Positions 44,949 through 56,492 of a DNA stretch of 64,000 bases are shown one piece after another. A program made the translations under genes and the position numbers. The DNA comes from Aphrocallistes beatrix. Lineage: Eukaryota > Porifera > Hexactinellida > Sceptrulophora > Aphrocallistidae. The notes under the pieces were generated by a model. That model was not told the origin of the DNA, did no database searches, and saw nothing but the letters and a program-made list of their open reading frames with translations. Location of the stretch: NCBI GenBank assembly GCA_963281255.1, contig OY725491.1:1488001-1552000 (forward strand), given 5' to 3'. Every line of letters begins with the position of its first letter. Within the stretch, counting starts at the first letter, position 1.

Positions 44949-46292
44949 CAGGGTGTTTCATAAGTCGTGGCCAAAAATTTTTTTATATCAATAGTTGTTT
45001 TTCTAATGGACCATGAGCATTACTATTTCACATTATGCTGCTTTACTGCGGTATTACAATCCCTCTATTTTCAACCATTATTTCGTTTATATTATTTCCT
45101 GTTACTTTTTTTTTTGATAATTTGTACCTTTTGTTCATTTTTTCAAAATGAATGTGTCTGACTACGGGTTAGCCATGCGTTCTAAGGCAATCGGGATGAT
45201 AGAATCAGGATTACCTAAAAAAGAGGTAGCCAAGAGGCTTAATGTTGGATATCGTTCGGTTCGAAGATGGTCACAATCCAATAATTCGGGAGTTTCACTG
45301 GAAATCAAGGGGCGGTCTGGACGTCCGCCGATTTTAGACCGTGTGAGCAAAATTGTTATTGCTAAATCTCTCGGCAAACGACTCCAGTCAACGAGGAAAA
45401 TCGCGAAGAAACTGCGAGGAAAAGGCTACACTATTTCTCCAACTACTGTTTATAGGCATTTGAAGGACCATATCGGTGCGAGGTCGTACAAACGTCCAAA
45501 AAGGCCACGGATTACCGACAGGATCAAAGAGAAACGACTCTCTTTCGCCCTAGCCCATCAGCATTGGACTGTTGATGATTGGAAAAAGGTTTTGTGGTCG
45601 GATGAGTCCCCCTTTGAGTTGTTTGCATCCCCGAATCCACAAAATGACCGCGTTTGGGACAAAACCAGCGAAAGATTAGAGCCTGTCTTCAAAGTGAAAT
45701 TTCCAGCGAAGGTCATGGTATGGGGTATGATGTCCCATTCTGCTGTTTCGGAACTGCACATAGTCCCTCAAAAGCAAACTGTAAATGGTGCTTACTATCG
45801 GGATCATATTTTAAAGAGGACCTGTGTTGATGCAATTCGAAGAAAGCGTAAAACAGGTGGTATTTGTGAGAGGGCTATGCTACAGAACATGTCAAATTTT
45901 CTGTTCATGCAAGACGGTGCACCAGCTCACACTGCTAATTTGACTCAAGCATGGTGTTCAAAGAACTTTCCAAGATTTTGGAAGAAAGGTGAATGGCCAG
46001 GAAATTCTCCCGACCTAAATCCTATCGAAAATCTATGGGCAATTCTTTCAGATAGGCTAGATGAAATGGGACAAATATGCAGAACTGAAGATCTAATTTC
46101 AAGACTCAAAATAGCATGGTCCAGTATCGATCCGAAAATTCTGAACAATTTAGTTGAAGGAATGCCTAAGCGAATTGCGCAGGTTATAGAGAGTAATGGT
46201 GATTATATTCATAAATAATACAATCTATTCGTGCACAATTTTCGTTTATTTTCTTTGATTTTGGTAGTGGCCACGACTTATGAAACACCCTG
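44949..46292 (+). mobile_element. Complete Tc1/mariner transposon, DD37E type
   Basis: 1,344 bp. Terminal inverted repeats identical over the first 25 bp (start CAGGGTGTTTCATAAGTCGT), flanked by TA on both sides (44947-44948, 46293-46294). It contains one intact transposase frame. Identical ends and an unbroken frame suggest recent insertion. Confidence 0.95.
45148..46218 (+). CDS. Tc1/mariner transposase, DD37E
   Basis: 356 aa, intact, cut-and-paste transposase. N-terminal paired-like HTH (residues 5-60, EVAKRLNVGYRSVRRW), second HTH (about 70-120, STRKIAKKL, TVYRHLKD), then the DDE domain: Asp152 in WSDESPF, Asp256 in FMQDGAPAH, Glu294 in SPDLNPIENLW. The last two are 37 residues apart, so DD37E, not the DD34E of classical Tc1. 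A GRSGRPP motif, like the GRPR hook, lies near residue 56. It sits inside matched 25-bp inverted repeats. The ATG is the first after the left end; there are no introns. Confidence 0.95.
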   Translation: MNVSDYGLAMRSKAIGMIESGLPKKEVAKRLNVGYRSVRRWSQSNNSGVSLEIKGRSGRPPILDRVSKIVIAKSLGKRLQSTRKIAKKLRGKGYTISPTTVYRHLKDHIGARSYKRPKRPRITDRIKEKRLSFALAHQHWTVDDWKKVLWSDESPFELFASPNPQNDRVWDKTSERLEPVFKVKFPAKVMVWGMMSHSAVSELHIVPQKQTVNGAYYRDHILKRTCVDAIRRKRKTGGICERAMLQNMSNFLFMQDGAPAHTANLTQAWCSKNFPRFWKKGEWPGNSPDLNPIENLWAILSDRLDEMGQICRTEDLISRLKIAWSSIDPKILNNLVEGMPKRIAQVIESNGDYIHK

Positions 46293-46563
46293 TAAGTTCT
46301 AAGAGAATAAGATAACATAGCCACTTGAATTAATACTTTCAACTTCAATTCAAATAAAATTCGATGAAGTTGAGGCGGCTTAGTCCTGAGACGAAATTAC
46401 AAGGAATGAAAATTCGAAATGCAAACTTTGTGACATAAATTCCTTAATTTATTGTCAAAAATTAATTAAATCACTAATCAATACCATTCGCATTCAACAA
46501 CATGATATTACGTACTGTAATAGATGCTATTACTAATCTACGTACGTATAATTATGGGGAACC

Positions 46564-46945
46564 AGTCAACTCATACCAACTACCAACTCGTCCAAAAGCA
46601 CTAAGTCAACTTGCCCCACTTAGTAAAGTCAACTCGTACCATTATCAAAATGAAATGTACGATTTCGATAGCATTTTGGAAGAGATATCTGTAAGAACAC
46701 AGCGAAAAGAAGGATTTTCTATTGGCTTGGACGAATTGGTATGTGGTATGAGTTGGTATGTGGTACGAGTTGGTATGTGGTATGAGTTGGTATGTGGTAC
46801 GAGTTGGCATGTGGTACGAGTTGGTATGTGGTACGAGTTGGTATGTGGTATGAGTTGGTATGTGGTACGAGTTGGCATGTGGTACGAGTTGGTATGTGGT
46901 ACGAGTTGGCATGTGGTACGAGTTGGTATGTGGTACGAGTTGACT
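46564..46945. repeat. Inverted-ended element carrying a 17-bp minisatellite
   Basis: Ends AGTCAACTCATACCAAC and GGTACGAGTTGACT. From 46735 to 46938 there are 12 tandem copies of a 17-bp unit (gttggtatgtggtacga, with c/t and a/g variants). The unit is a copy of the element's own right end, so the array grew from the terminus. Confidence 0.85.
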
Positions 46946-47816
46946 AGCATTCTAATTATGAAGCAAAACTACATTTCATGAGCTTTCTAAAGATATTTTC
47001 TCAGTCAACCAAGTAAAATGAATAAGAAAATTTCGATCTAACAAGTAGTTCCATTAAAAAACACACAACCAGAGGTGTGAAAATATATTATATTACATAT
47101 GATATTATCTCATGAAATATTCATATTATCACTTCTGCCAGGATGAGAATCTGATTCTTATGAGGGGGACATAATAAAAAAGCAATATTATACAAAAATT
47201 TGGGGAAAAAAGTAAAATAAAATACAATTCTGTTTGCATATCTCTTCTATAAGATGTAATGTTGTATTGCTGTACTTGTCAAGATAATTAAATCAGTATG
47301 TAAGCACTGATACAGCTTAGATTTTACGTAGTGGCTGAAATTAATATTTCTTCCGCTAATATTATAGGTACGCGTGACATGATTTAATCTTCCTTAATTT
47401 ATTGGATTTTGTCAGATGTTAACCATCTTTCTGATTCATATTCAGTGAATTGAATATGATATCTATAGATGAGGCTTTCAACATCATGTCCTGGGCTAAA
47501 TATACGTTAGTGAACATGATATCCATATAATGATGACTGATGAAATGAGCTTAAACCTGAAACACAACAAAGCTTTCTCTTTCCAAAGGAATCAGGTGCT
47601 ATGAATATTCATATTAAAGTAAGGGATAATAAAATGCAAACGTGCCAGGAGATGTAACTACTCCAGTAGAGTTTTAGTTTTAGATTGCTACTCTAGATCT
47701 CAGACGAAGTTTTTAAAGTTAATATATTCCAACTTGACATATTCTATATACTAGCATTAAATGGTGAGCAGCTTAATGTGAGCTGCTTGATTTAAAAACA
47801 AGTATTTGATATAATT

Positions 47817-48098
47817 AAGTTGACTAATTCATTAAAAAATGGCAAAGAATTATGAATTATAACGAATAATTCATAATTCAAGCATGAATTAGCCATTCAT
47901 AAGCTAAGTTGACTAATTCATGAATTAATGAATAATTCGAATAATTCATAATTCCTGAAATATGAATTATTCGAATAATTCATAAATATAATTCAGTATA
48001 TTTTCTTGCAAAAAACTTTGAATTTTGAATAATTCTTCTCAGGCTTGATGAATTATGAATTATTCGAATTATTCATTAAGTCGTGAATTAGTCAACTT
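47817..48098. repeat. AT-rich MITE
   Basis: Ends AAGTTGACTAATTCA and TGAATTAGTCAACTT (with small mismatches). The interior is dense in gaattatt and aataattc, so it can fold on itself in many ways. Confidence 0.65.
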
Positions 48099-48245
48099 AG
48101 GGGTATACAAACCACTACTCAAAAATAAAAATAAGCTTAATTAAATAACCACGAAACATTAATAGACTTGAAATACAAAGTCTTGTACTTCAAGTGCACG
48201 TATTTTGTCTAAATTAGAAGTATCTGAGTATATTAATTAATAATT

Positions 48246-48366
48246 ATCCCTTAAATTACCTGGGGTCATTTCTATTTATAGCAAAGACCCCACACTTCTA
48301 AGGTTTCCCCGCCCAAAATGACTTAACCGGAAATGAGTTAGCAAAAATATAGTGCCATTTAAAGGT
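48246..48366. repeat. MITE-like repeat with CCTTAAAT ends, copy 2
   Basis: Reverse-oriented relative of 15583-15690: cccttaaattacctggggtc, ctatttatag, ccccgcccaaaatg, cttaaccggaaatgag. Confidence 0.55.
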
Positions 48367-49015
48367 TATGAGCAAAATGCTGTCAGCTACCAGGGGGCTT
48401 ATAGCGCCCTCGGATCCCCAGCTAGGTGTTGTGACCCTCCCACTATTAGAAAATCTTGGCTACACCAGTGTAGCTATGCATGTAGTATGTATGCATAATC
48501 TTCACATCTTTGTTGGCGTTTTAATGGAGCTGCACTATCGGTCTATAGACAGACATTCTAAGTTTTAAAGGATTAGCCGGTTATCGGACAATTGATGTCA
48601 GATATTCTGATCCAGTCAGAGTAGACCCGCACAGCTACACAGGTGCGCAAAATATCGGTGAAATATTTACTGATAGTATTAAGCGTTTGTAAAAATAAGA
48701 TGCGATCAATGATACACAAGCTCTGTTGGAAAAGGCGAAGCTGGGACTCTCTTAAAAACTCGTGTTTAATAATAAAACCCGATGAAATCATTCTTAAATC
48801 AATTATCCGGAATTGGAGATATTTCGAGTTGAATAATTGCCATTAGTATTAAGATGGTTTGGCAAGAAAAATAAATGCAAATCATAATTCACCCGAATTA
48901 CTGTTGTATATAATAATCCCTTAAAAAGTTCATTTTGGCTCAGAAAACATCCACAGTAGTCAGTATATAGATTGGAAACGAGGCAAAAAATGAAAGCATG
49001 CACACGTGTAGAATG

Positions 49016-49023
49016 TATAAAAG
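49016..49023 (+). promoter_or_regulatory. TATA box, array gene 6
   Basis: TATAAAAG 40 bp before the ATG at 49056. Confidence 0.6.
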
Positions 49024-49055
49024 TGAGAAATATATGAAAGCATTATTTGAGTTCA

Positions 49056-49463
49056 ATGGCACAGTTGCTAATAAGAAGAAATACAAATCGAGATATGAAG
49101 AAGAAAGTCAACAAAAAATTTCGAAATTTTGTATTCAGAGGGGATTTTAAAAAGATACGAGAATTCAGGGGGACCATTTCAAAAATCTATAAGCACAAAA
49201 TCATTCAAAATTTGTTCATTCTGTGCTTTGAAAATGGAGTGAGAATCAGCAAAAAAAACACAGACCCCTCACTACGGCTCGAACCATTTCACATGAAATA
49301 TTTGAACCGCTCTTTCGAACTCGTTGAAAGTGATGAAGACATTAAAGAAGCTAATCTATGCGAATTAGAGAGAACGAAGGGAAGGTTACTTCAGATTATT
49401 TCAGAACTAGAAGCAGAAATACAGAGATATCCAACTCCCTACTCTCTATACAACAACGAATAG
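49056..49463 (+). CDS. Array gene 6, unrecognised small coiled-coil protein
   Basis: 135 aa from the first ATG. Basic N-terminus (RRNTNRDMKKKVNKK), core NFVFRGDFKKIREFRG, TISKIYKHKIIQNLFILCFE, NGVRISKKNTDPSLRLEPF, RSFELV. C-terminal coiled coil LERTKGRLLQIISELEAEIQ ending at RY. AATAAA about 140 bp past the stop. The best-conserved member with gene 5. No signal or membrane segment. Function unknown. Confidence 0.8.
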   Translation: MAQLLIRRNTNRDMKKKVNKKFRNFVFRGDFKKIREFRGTISKIYKHKIIQNLFILCFENGVRISKKNTDPSLRLEPFHMKYLNRSFELVESDEDIKEANLCELERTKGRLLQIISELEAEIQRYPTPYSLYNNE

Positions 49464-49759
49464 TCATTATCCAAAAAAAATTCATACAGACAGAGAGATA
49501 AACAACTCAGGTTGACTTAAATAATCAAATGTATAATATCGATAAAAAAATGTACTTTTACCTATATTTAATTTGCATCGTAAATGTTGTAACATAATTG
49601 TAAAATAAAATGTATATATTTACTTGATGGTCGAGGATCATCGTAAAATCACAGTTCAATTGTCGTAATAGTCTCTCCAAAGTAGAAACTAGAGTAGAAA
49701 CAAAGTAGAAAAATAAAAAACCCAGAGCCTGCAGACCTCAAACTTTTGATGCTATAACT

Positions 49760-49918
49760 CAGCGCCGGTGCCACGGTTTTAGAAGTGGCCCTGTTTTACC
49801 TAACCAACCGGGCCACTATTAAAAAGTGGTCCGGTCTACCATGACAAACCTGGGGCCACTTTTGAAAAGTGGTCCAGGCAAACCGTACCAACCGGACCAG
49901 TGGCGCCGGCCCTGTAGC
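49760..49918. repeat. CAGCGCCGGTGCCAC MITE, copy 2
   Basis: Ends CAGCGCCGGTGCCACGG and GTGGCGCCGGCCCTG with repeated accggaccac words; copy of 21496-21621. No clear target duplication. Confidence 0.65.
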
Positions 49919-51414
49919 TTTACACTTACACACCATTCTAGCTTCTCTGTAGTCTGTAGGAGGTCCATTGATTCACAAGAGTTAACAAGAGAACCCCGAT
50001 TAGAGTTTAGTAAGTTAGAATGTACAATTTAGCTTTCACAGAGGGCAATTCTTGACGGAGCCGCCATGAATTTTTGCACCCCTCCTCCTCCTCTTCCAAA
50101 CTACCAATATACCCCTGGTGGGGCTGTGAGGAACACTCTTTCATGCGACAAAGCTAATCCTCCATCTTGCTTGCATAGAAACAATGTTAAGGATAATTAC
50201 TTTAAAATGCTAGTCGTAAGACTTCTGTGCAATCAGCATAATTTTGCTTCAATGATAATTTGTAATCTAATCAACAGTAATTAAAGGATTAAGGTATCAA
50301 TTCTTGCGTATTAATTAAAGAGGATATGAATGATGGCATCCACTTAAAGCCACAATCTATATAGTGTTTCTAAATGATGACTAGAGTCTTAAAGGCGGTG
50401 TGGTTGAGTACAAATCTTTATTGTACTATATTTTAATTATACAGTGAAACCTGCTAATAACGAACTGGCCAAAATGACCATTATGTACAGGTGGCGTTAT
50501 ATAGTAGAGTGGCCATTATTGCAGGTTCCACCATATTTTAATATGCTACGATTATACGGAATGTGCAATATGTTAATTCATTTCCAAATAAATTGAAATT
50601 AAAATTGTAATTTTTCCTCAATAAACTTCGTAAATGAATATAGGCCAATACAAAATAATACAAAAGGACAATGAAGGAAATATCATTAAAATTTAAAAAA
50701 AGTTTCAATTAAAACGATTGAAAAGGGTTTAATTAAAATAACAGAATAATTATATGCCGCTGACTCTAGCGATAATAACACAGCTTTTCAGTGGAGAATG
50801 CTATCCATTTCAGACCGATTTGGCAGCATTTAGGGTAGAGATATGGCTCTCAGGTTGTCGAACGGGATATTTACTAGCAGGGAGGGTGGCTGTCGCGGTT
50901 TTTAAGTTAGGAAATAGAGCCTAAAAACCCGGAACTCACGAGTTTTTGGCAAGCGGCATTGTCACTCAGCGTCATACAAGTATTCTGTAAATTAAGATTC
51001 AAGTCTAAATCGTTTGATCTCCTACGTACGTACATAGGGCATACCTAAACTAAATTTCAAGTGCCTTCAAAATAGCTACGTAAGATTAGTTGAAATATTC
51101 ATCATAGTCAAGAGTTCAGTGCAAGTCTGAACCCTTCTAAATCATTTCTCTACAAAAGTCTAAGCATTCGCTTTTGTAATTTGATCATAATCTACTATTA
51201 ACTGGAATATGATACAAGAAAATCTATTTCAGATCTTGTTTACATTAAATTGTTTACATAATGTTACATTATGAAATGGAACTATGAAAAATAGTCCACA
51301 AAATAATAATAAAAACATTTAAAAAAAGACAAACTTTCAAAACTTGTGTACTTTGGAAATTAGCATTTACGTGTAAGTGAAAAATAATGTCTAGGCAATA
51401 ATTCGAAAGACATG

Positions 51415-51875
51415 CACTGCCTGGCCAAAAGTATTGGAACACCACATTGCTTTGCATTATAAGTATTACTAAAATGGGTCTATCCATGGAAGCCAATTCA
51501 TTAAAATTACGGCAGCTGCTGAAATTCTGACATCAAATTCGAAATCTACACACTCAGAGTTACACAGTTTAGAAGATTTTTATTCATCTTTATGCCAAAG
51601 GATAATTAATATCGCTTGTGCCACCTTGATCCATTTGTTCTCATATAATGGTCATAACAAGTGGCAAGTGGCACAAGGTGATACAGGTACTAGTAATTAC
51701 GCTTTGGAAAGTATTATCTATAGGAAGTTTCTAGATTGATTTATTCGAGTGTGTATATTTCGAAATTGATGTTAGATTTCATTAACTCTGGTGGTTAGTT
51801 AATTGATTGGAGTCCATAGATAGACCCATTTTCTGCAAAGCAAAATAGTGTTCCAATACTTTTGGCCAGGCAGTG
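51415..51875. repeat. mariner-like MITE, third copy
   Basis: Inverted ends CACTGCCTGGCCAAAAGTAT are identical over about 28 bp. TA follows the right end but not the left. Interior resembles 5760-6260. Confidence 0.75.
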
Positions 51876-52317
51876 TACTAATCATAAAAAATAAATCATT
51901 CAGATTTAGGGAAGCAAGGCGTGAAAAAGTGGTGGTGTTAGTGAAACTGGCTCATTATTTTTCGATTTTTTTTTTGTTTTGAAGAATTTTTAGGACTGAC
52001 AGAATAATATTAGCAAAATTTTAAATTAATGACTACATCAGTAGAAATAGATATGTTTTAACTCAATCATTAGCCATTCATTGTCAAAACACTTCTTCAA
52101 CCAAATGCTCAATTTTGAAAGTGACTCTCAATGATATGCATCGTATAGTGTGAAATAGTATAGGTCCAAGGTTGATAAATAAGAGCCGATGAAGAATCAG
52201 ATATGCAGTATCATAAGCTACTACGTATATACTAACTTATCAGGGATATGTGAATGAGTATTATTGTATTAACACATGAATAACGGTAAGTTATTAACCA
52301 TACAGAATAGCTTTAAG

Positions 52318-53611
52318 CATAGCCTACTTTACTCAGGCCAGACAGTAGAATGGTAAATTTGGACCAGGGATGCGGTCGAAGTCATTCGAATAAATACAGT
52401 ATAAGCCTAAAATCGTTAAGCATGCAGAATAATCCTTAAGAATGTATTATCAGCATTTATAAATATGGTGTTAAAGTACTCATATCCATTTCCAAATTTT
52501 TGATTAGTCATCACATAATCGCGCAATAGGTTATATTGATGACGCATTTTGTGATTTTCATTTGTCAGAATTATCCTAGTTGTCACTTGTCAGAATATTT
52601 TTTAGGACTGCTGTCACTTGTCAGAATGGTTTTTAGGAATGGCGGATGTTTCATCGCCGGATGTTTCGTCACCGATATTTCTTTGAATGAAATTATTGAA
52701 TCCCCACTTTCATTCTCCCATTCATTCTACCAAATAATAAATGACAATCACCCACCCCCTCACGAAATAAAAATACCACTCTCGCGTGCCATTTTATATT
52801 ATTTCAAACTCAAAATGCCCACTTTCTCTTTGGTCATATACAAAATATACTCGAAAATGCCCACTCTCACTCTCCTATCAATTCTATTCAGCTTTAGAAT
52901 AAATTCGTATTTCCCAACAGTTTGTAATTCCAATCTAAAATATCAGCGACGAAACATCCGCCATTCCTTAAAAACCATTCTGACAAATTACAGCAGTCCT
53001 AAAAACCATTCTGACAAGTGACAGCAGTCCTAAAAACCATTCTGACAAGTGACAGCAGCCCTAAAAACCATTCTGACAAGTGACAGCAGTCCTAAAACCA
53101 TTCTGACAAGTGACAGCAGCCCTAAAAACCATTCTGACAAGTGACAGCAGTCCTAAAACCATTCTGACAAGTGACAGCAGCCCTAAAAACCATTCTGACA
53201 AGTGACAGCAGTCCTAAAACCATTCTGACAAGTGACAGCAGTCTTAAAAAACATTCTGACAAGTGACAGCAGTCCTAAAACCATTCTGACAAGTGACAGC
53301 TATGATAATTCTGACAAATGACAACCTCAAAATTCTGACAAATGCAACTTCCCCCTTAAAACGGATCTGAAAATCACAAAATTCGTCATCAATATAACCT
53401 ATTCCGCGATTATATGATGACTAATAAAAAATTTGGAAATGGATACGAGTACTTTAACACCATATTTATATATGCTGATAATTCATTCTTAAGGTCTATT
53501 CTGCATGCTTAACGATTTTAGGCTTATACTGTATTTATTCGAATGACTTCGACCGCATCCCTGGTTCAAATTTACCATTCTAATGTCTAGCCTGAGTAAA
53601 GTAGGCTATGC
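52318..53611. repeat. Foldback element 2 with internal satellite
   Basis: 1.29 kb, ends GCATAGCCTACTTTACTCAG and its inverse. Long arms pair until about 52,640. From about 52969 to 53301 the right half holds about 12 tandem copies of a 30-32 bp unit (ccattctgacaagtgacagc). The left arm has only two or three inverted copies. Shares the motif gcgcaataggtta with the other foldbacks. Confidence 0.8.
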
Positions 53612-55301
53612 CTTGTATTACAAGCAGAGAGAGCCTCGTTAATATGAACATGGATAATACGAAACACAAAATTTGCAATTCTCTGAACTATTTTAAATAT
53701 TTGTACACCATTAAGCGATAATTATTTATGTGATTTTCACATACATACGTATAACCAAGTTTAGGAAGGATTGATTCGAAAGGTAATGATGTTGTTAAAT
53801 TCCTGCAAATGATATGGAAAAGCATTCTGGTCAATTTACACAGCATTTTGTGACTTTTGTGAATTCCTTTGATTATACCAACTATTTGAAAATGTTTAGT
53901 ATGGATGACTTTACAATATTATGCGAATTTTATCATGATGACGTCGTGATAAGCCTGAAAAAAATACCAAAATTCACCCAAAAAGATAAACAAATTTCGT
54001 CAGTTAAACTTTGAATCCAACAAAACACTTCTATTAATAGTATTTCCGTTGGGATTATTTCGACTGAGAAAGGTGAGCCAGTCAGGACAAATTTTCCATT
54101 ATAATATCACGTAGTGTTGTTATAATGAGAAATACCTAAGCTAATATTGAAAGAGACAACACATCAAGTATAGTAGTAGTGAAAGTACGGGGTTCTATTG
54201 TAGTATATTTAGACTCTAAAACACAATAAAAACTTTTGTCTTAAAGATTAATAAAATAGCAATTAGGAGAATTATCAGTATAGTTAGTCCGTAGGTTGTA
54301 AACATCATTATATCATAACAAGATAAGAAATGGAATTTATGATGGAAAGGTAGTACATTATAAATGTATTCAGCTAAATGAAACGCACAATACATTGTTT
54401 GACAATTGTGCACACATCAATATAGAAGTCAGGGATGCTAACTCAATTCAATCGACAAGATGCTCGATTGTTGATTGCTTCGGTTTGTACTGATTTGATT
54501 GCAATCGGGGATATTCGTCGATTTTGCGATTACCGCAGAATTTAACAGAAATTAACTTCATGAAGCTGAGGCTAAAGAATATGGGGACGTGTCTGCCACA
54601 CTATTACTCACAAAATATTATTGTCTCCCAAAATTCAGGTTCTGTGACTGGCAGCTAACAAATAAATTGAAATCTAACAAATTTCGTAAGAAAAATAGAA
54701 ATTTATTTCTACTCTTAACCTAGGATTCGTACAAAGAATTGGATAAACTGACTAAGTGGCGATCGCAAAATATCATACAGCTTAATTTGCTAAAAATCGG
54801 AATGATAAATTTCGTAGAATCGAGGAGACAAAGTTCATGTTATATGACCATATCTCGACAAAGAACTAAGAATTTCTAGAAGCTATGAATAAAACTGCTG
54901 TTACCATGACAAAAATGAAACAGAAAACAAGAAACTGGGTTAAAATTATTTAGAAAAGATGATTTTAATCACATTCAAAGCTATGGTTACTAAATCAGAC
55001 AGTTTTCTGTTAGAATAATTCGAAAAATGCAAAGTAATAAGATCTATAAACTATTTTAAAAGTTCAAATACGGCAAACCGTTTCATATATAAGTTTCTAC
55101 TGGAATTCTAATTGCGGTATAACAATATGTAAATTCGTGAATTAAACAAGTAAGAAAAGTGCTTGGTAACAAGTAATATGAACAATGGAATAAGCAAGAC
55201 CAAGACACAAGACATGGTCAGAGCTAATATCAATTCAGTTTGTAGTTTCCAAAATAGATCCGTAAAATTTAATTTCAGTATTAATGGACACAAATATTCC
55301 A

Positions 55302-55309
55302 TATATAAA
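55302..55309 (+). promoter_or_regulatory. TATA box, array gene 7
   Basis: TATATAAA 54 bp before the ATG at 55356. An earlier ATG at 55284 lies upstream of it. A second TATATAAG is near 55087. Confidence 0.5.
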
Positions 55310-55355
55310 CAAATTTAATCTAAGTTCCAAACAAAAAAATCAGAATAAGATTAAT

Positions 55356-55820
55356 ATGGATTCGTTTTCAGATGTAATGATAGCACAACATTATAAATGC
55401 ACTCCACAAAAGGAAACATCCGACAAACACAGGAACTTTTTAATATTCGGAGAAGTAAACACAAGCCACATTCAAAGTAGAACAATATACAAACATTGTT
55501 CTGAAAATTGTTACATAGCCTGCTATAAGAATGGAGTTAGAATTGATAAAAATAATGAAAATGAGAGAATAATCAGAATTAAAAAGATTATACCATCAGA
55601 GTTTGTAGAGATGTGTGAAGAACAGTTTACCTCGAAAGAAGCAAATACACTTCGATGTAGGAGGGAGATGAAGCATGCTTCATGCATGGAGAAGAAAGAA
55701 AGACATATGGAGAGGGAGATACGCGAAATGGAGAGAGAAAGGAGGAATTTATACGCAGAGAAACTAGCTCTTATAAGGGAGATAGAAATAATTGAAATAA
55801 AATGTAATCTTCTACAGTGA
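55356..55820 (+). CDS. Array gene 7, unrecognised small coiled-coil protein
   Basis: 154 aa from the ATG at 55356; an in-frame ATG at 55284 would add 24 residues, but the TATA box then falls inside the gene, and the spacing in the other members favours 55356. Core is diverged: KHRNFLIFGEVNTSHIQ, TIYKHCSENCYIACYKNGVR, IDKNNEN. The C-terminal half is a long charged helix (ERHMEREIREMERERRNLYA), longer than in the others. No signal or membrane segment. Function unknown. Confidence 0.72.
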   Translation: MDSFSDVMIAQHYKCTPQKETSDKHRNFLIFGEVNTSHIQSRTIYKHCSENCYIACYKNGVRIDKNNENERIIRIKKIIPSEFVEMCEEQFTSKEANTLRCRREMKHASCMEKKERHMEREIREMERERRNLYAEKLALIREIEIIEIKCNLLQ

Positions 55821-56028
55821 GATAATTTGATCAAATCCGCTCTTGCCTACATTATAATTAGATACAGTGCTTGTGTTAATACCGCAAATTAAATTACTTT
55901 GTTTTATTTCACTTACTTATGGTATTTTGCTAATAATTTCTCCTGGAGTATATTTTGATTAGTAGGTCTATCCTGTAGATTTAGCGATTTTAGTCACGAT
56001 TTGATCATAAGAAAATAGAATACAAATA

Positions 56029-56492
56029 CAGGTATCCCTCGCCGTTCGCGGGGGTTACGTTCCTGAGAATTGTCGCGAATGGCAAAATCGCGAACGGCAA
56101 GACGTTAGTTCAATGAGAATAGTGGGGTTACGTTCCTAGATTATAAAAACGACGCTAGATACAGTTTGCTAAATACGTTATTGATTCAATAGTTGAGCTG
56201 TAGTACTCATACAAACACTGGCACAAGTGAAATGGTAGTAATAAATGAAGTGATAAATGAAAGATATAGATACCCTAGTAGCAAAGCTAAGTACCATAAC
56301 TAAATAGTAAAGTCTAGCCTTTAGTACTAAACCTAAATTGTAGATACGTATAAGGTTATGGACTAATGGTAGCTCATGAAACTATTGAAGAGAGTAACGA
56401 AAACCGCGAATACTCGAGGGAACGAGTCGTGAATAGCAAAACAAGACTCATTTTCCGCGGATGGCAAATTCGCGAACGGCGAGGGTTGCCTG
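56029..56492. repeat. pogo/Tigger-like MITE with TA target duplication
   Basis: Ends CAGGTATCCCTCGCCGTTCG and, inverted, CAGGCAACCCTCGCCGTTCG; flanked by TA. Interior repeats gcgaacggc and gcgaatggc. Confidence 0.8.

Larger units (their letters stand above)
43935..49015. other. Intergenic, array genes 5-6
   Basis: Five kb of mobile DNA: Mutator-like MITE copy 2, the Tc1/mariner transposon, the minisatellite-bearing element 46564-46945, an AT-rich MITE 47817-48098 and a CCTTAAAT repeat 48246-48366. No other gene seen; 46.95-47.8 kb and 48.4-49.0 kb are plain AT-rich sequence. Confidence 0.5.
49464..55301. other. Intergenic, array genes 6-7
   Basis: Contains a CAGCGCCGG MITE (49760-49918), a short pogo-like fragment (about 50441-50535), a mariner-like MITE (51415-51875) and foldback 2 (52318-53611). 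53.8-55.3 kb is AT-rich with only short unconvincing frames. Confidence 0.45.

Noticed and set aside
46502-46981. 159-codon repeat protein and two long minus-strand frames
   Set aside because: They are translations of a 17-bp minisatellite, open in several frames on both strands.
52536-53021. 161-codon plus-strand frame
   Set aside because: Lies in a foldback element; composition follows the palindrome, no family resemblance.
52969-53301. CRISPR-like array
   Set aside because: Head-to-tail satellite without unique spacers, in animal DNA.
53814-54014. 66-codon frame as a further array gene
   Set aside because: No core motif, no TATA box, no coiled coil.
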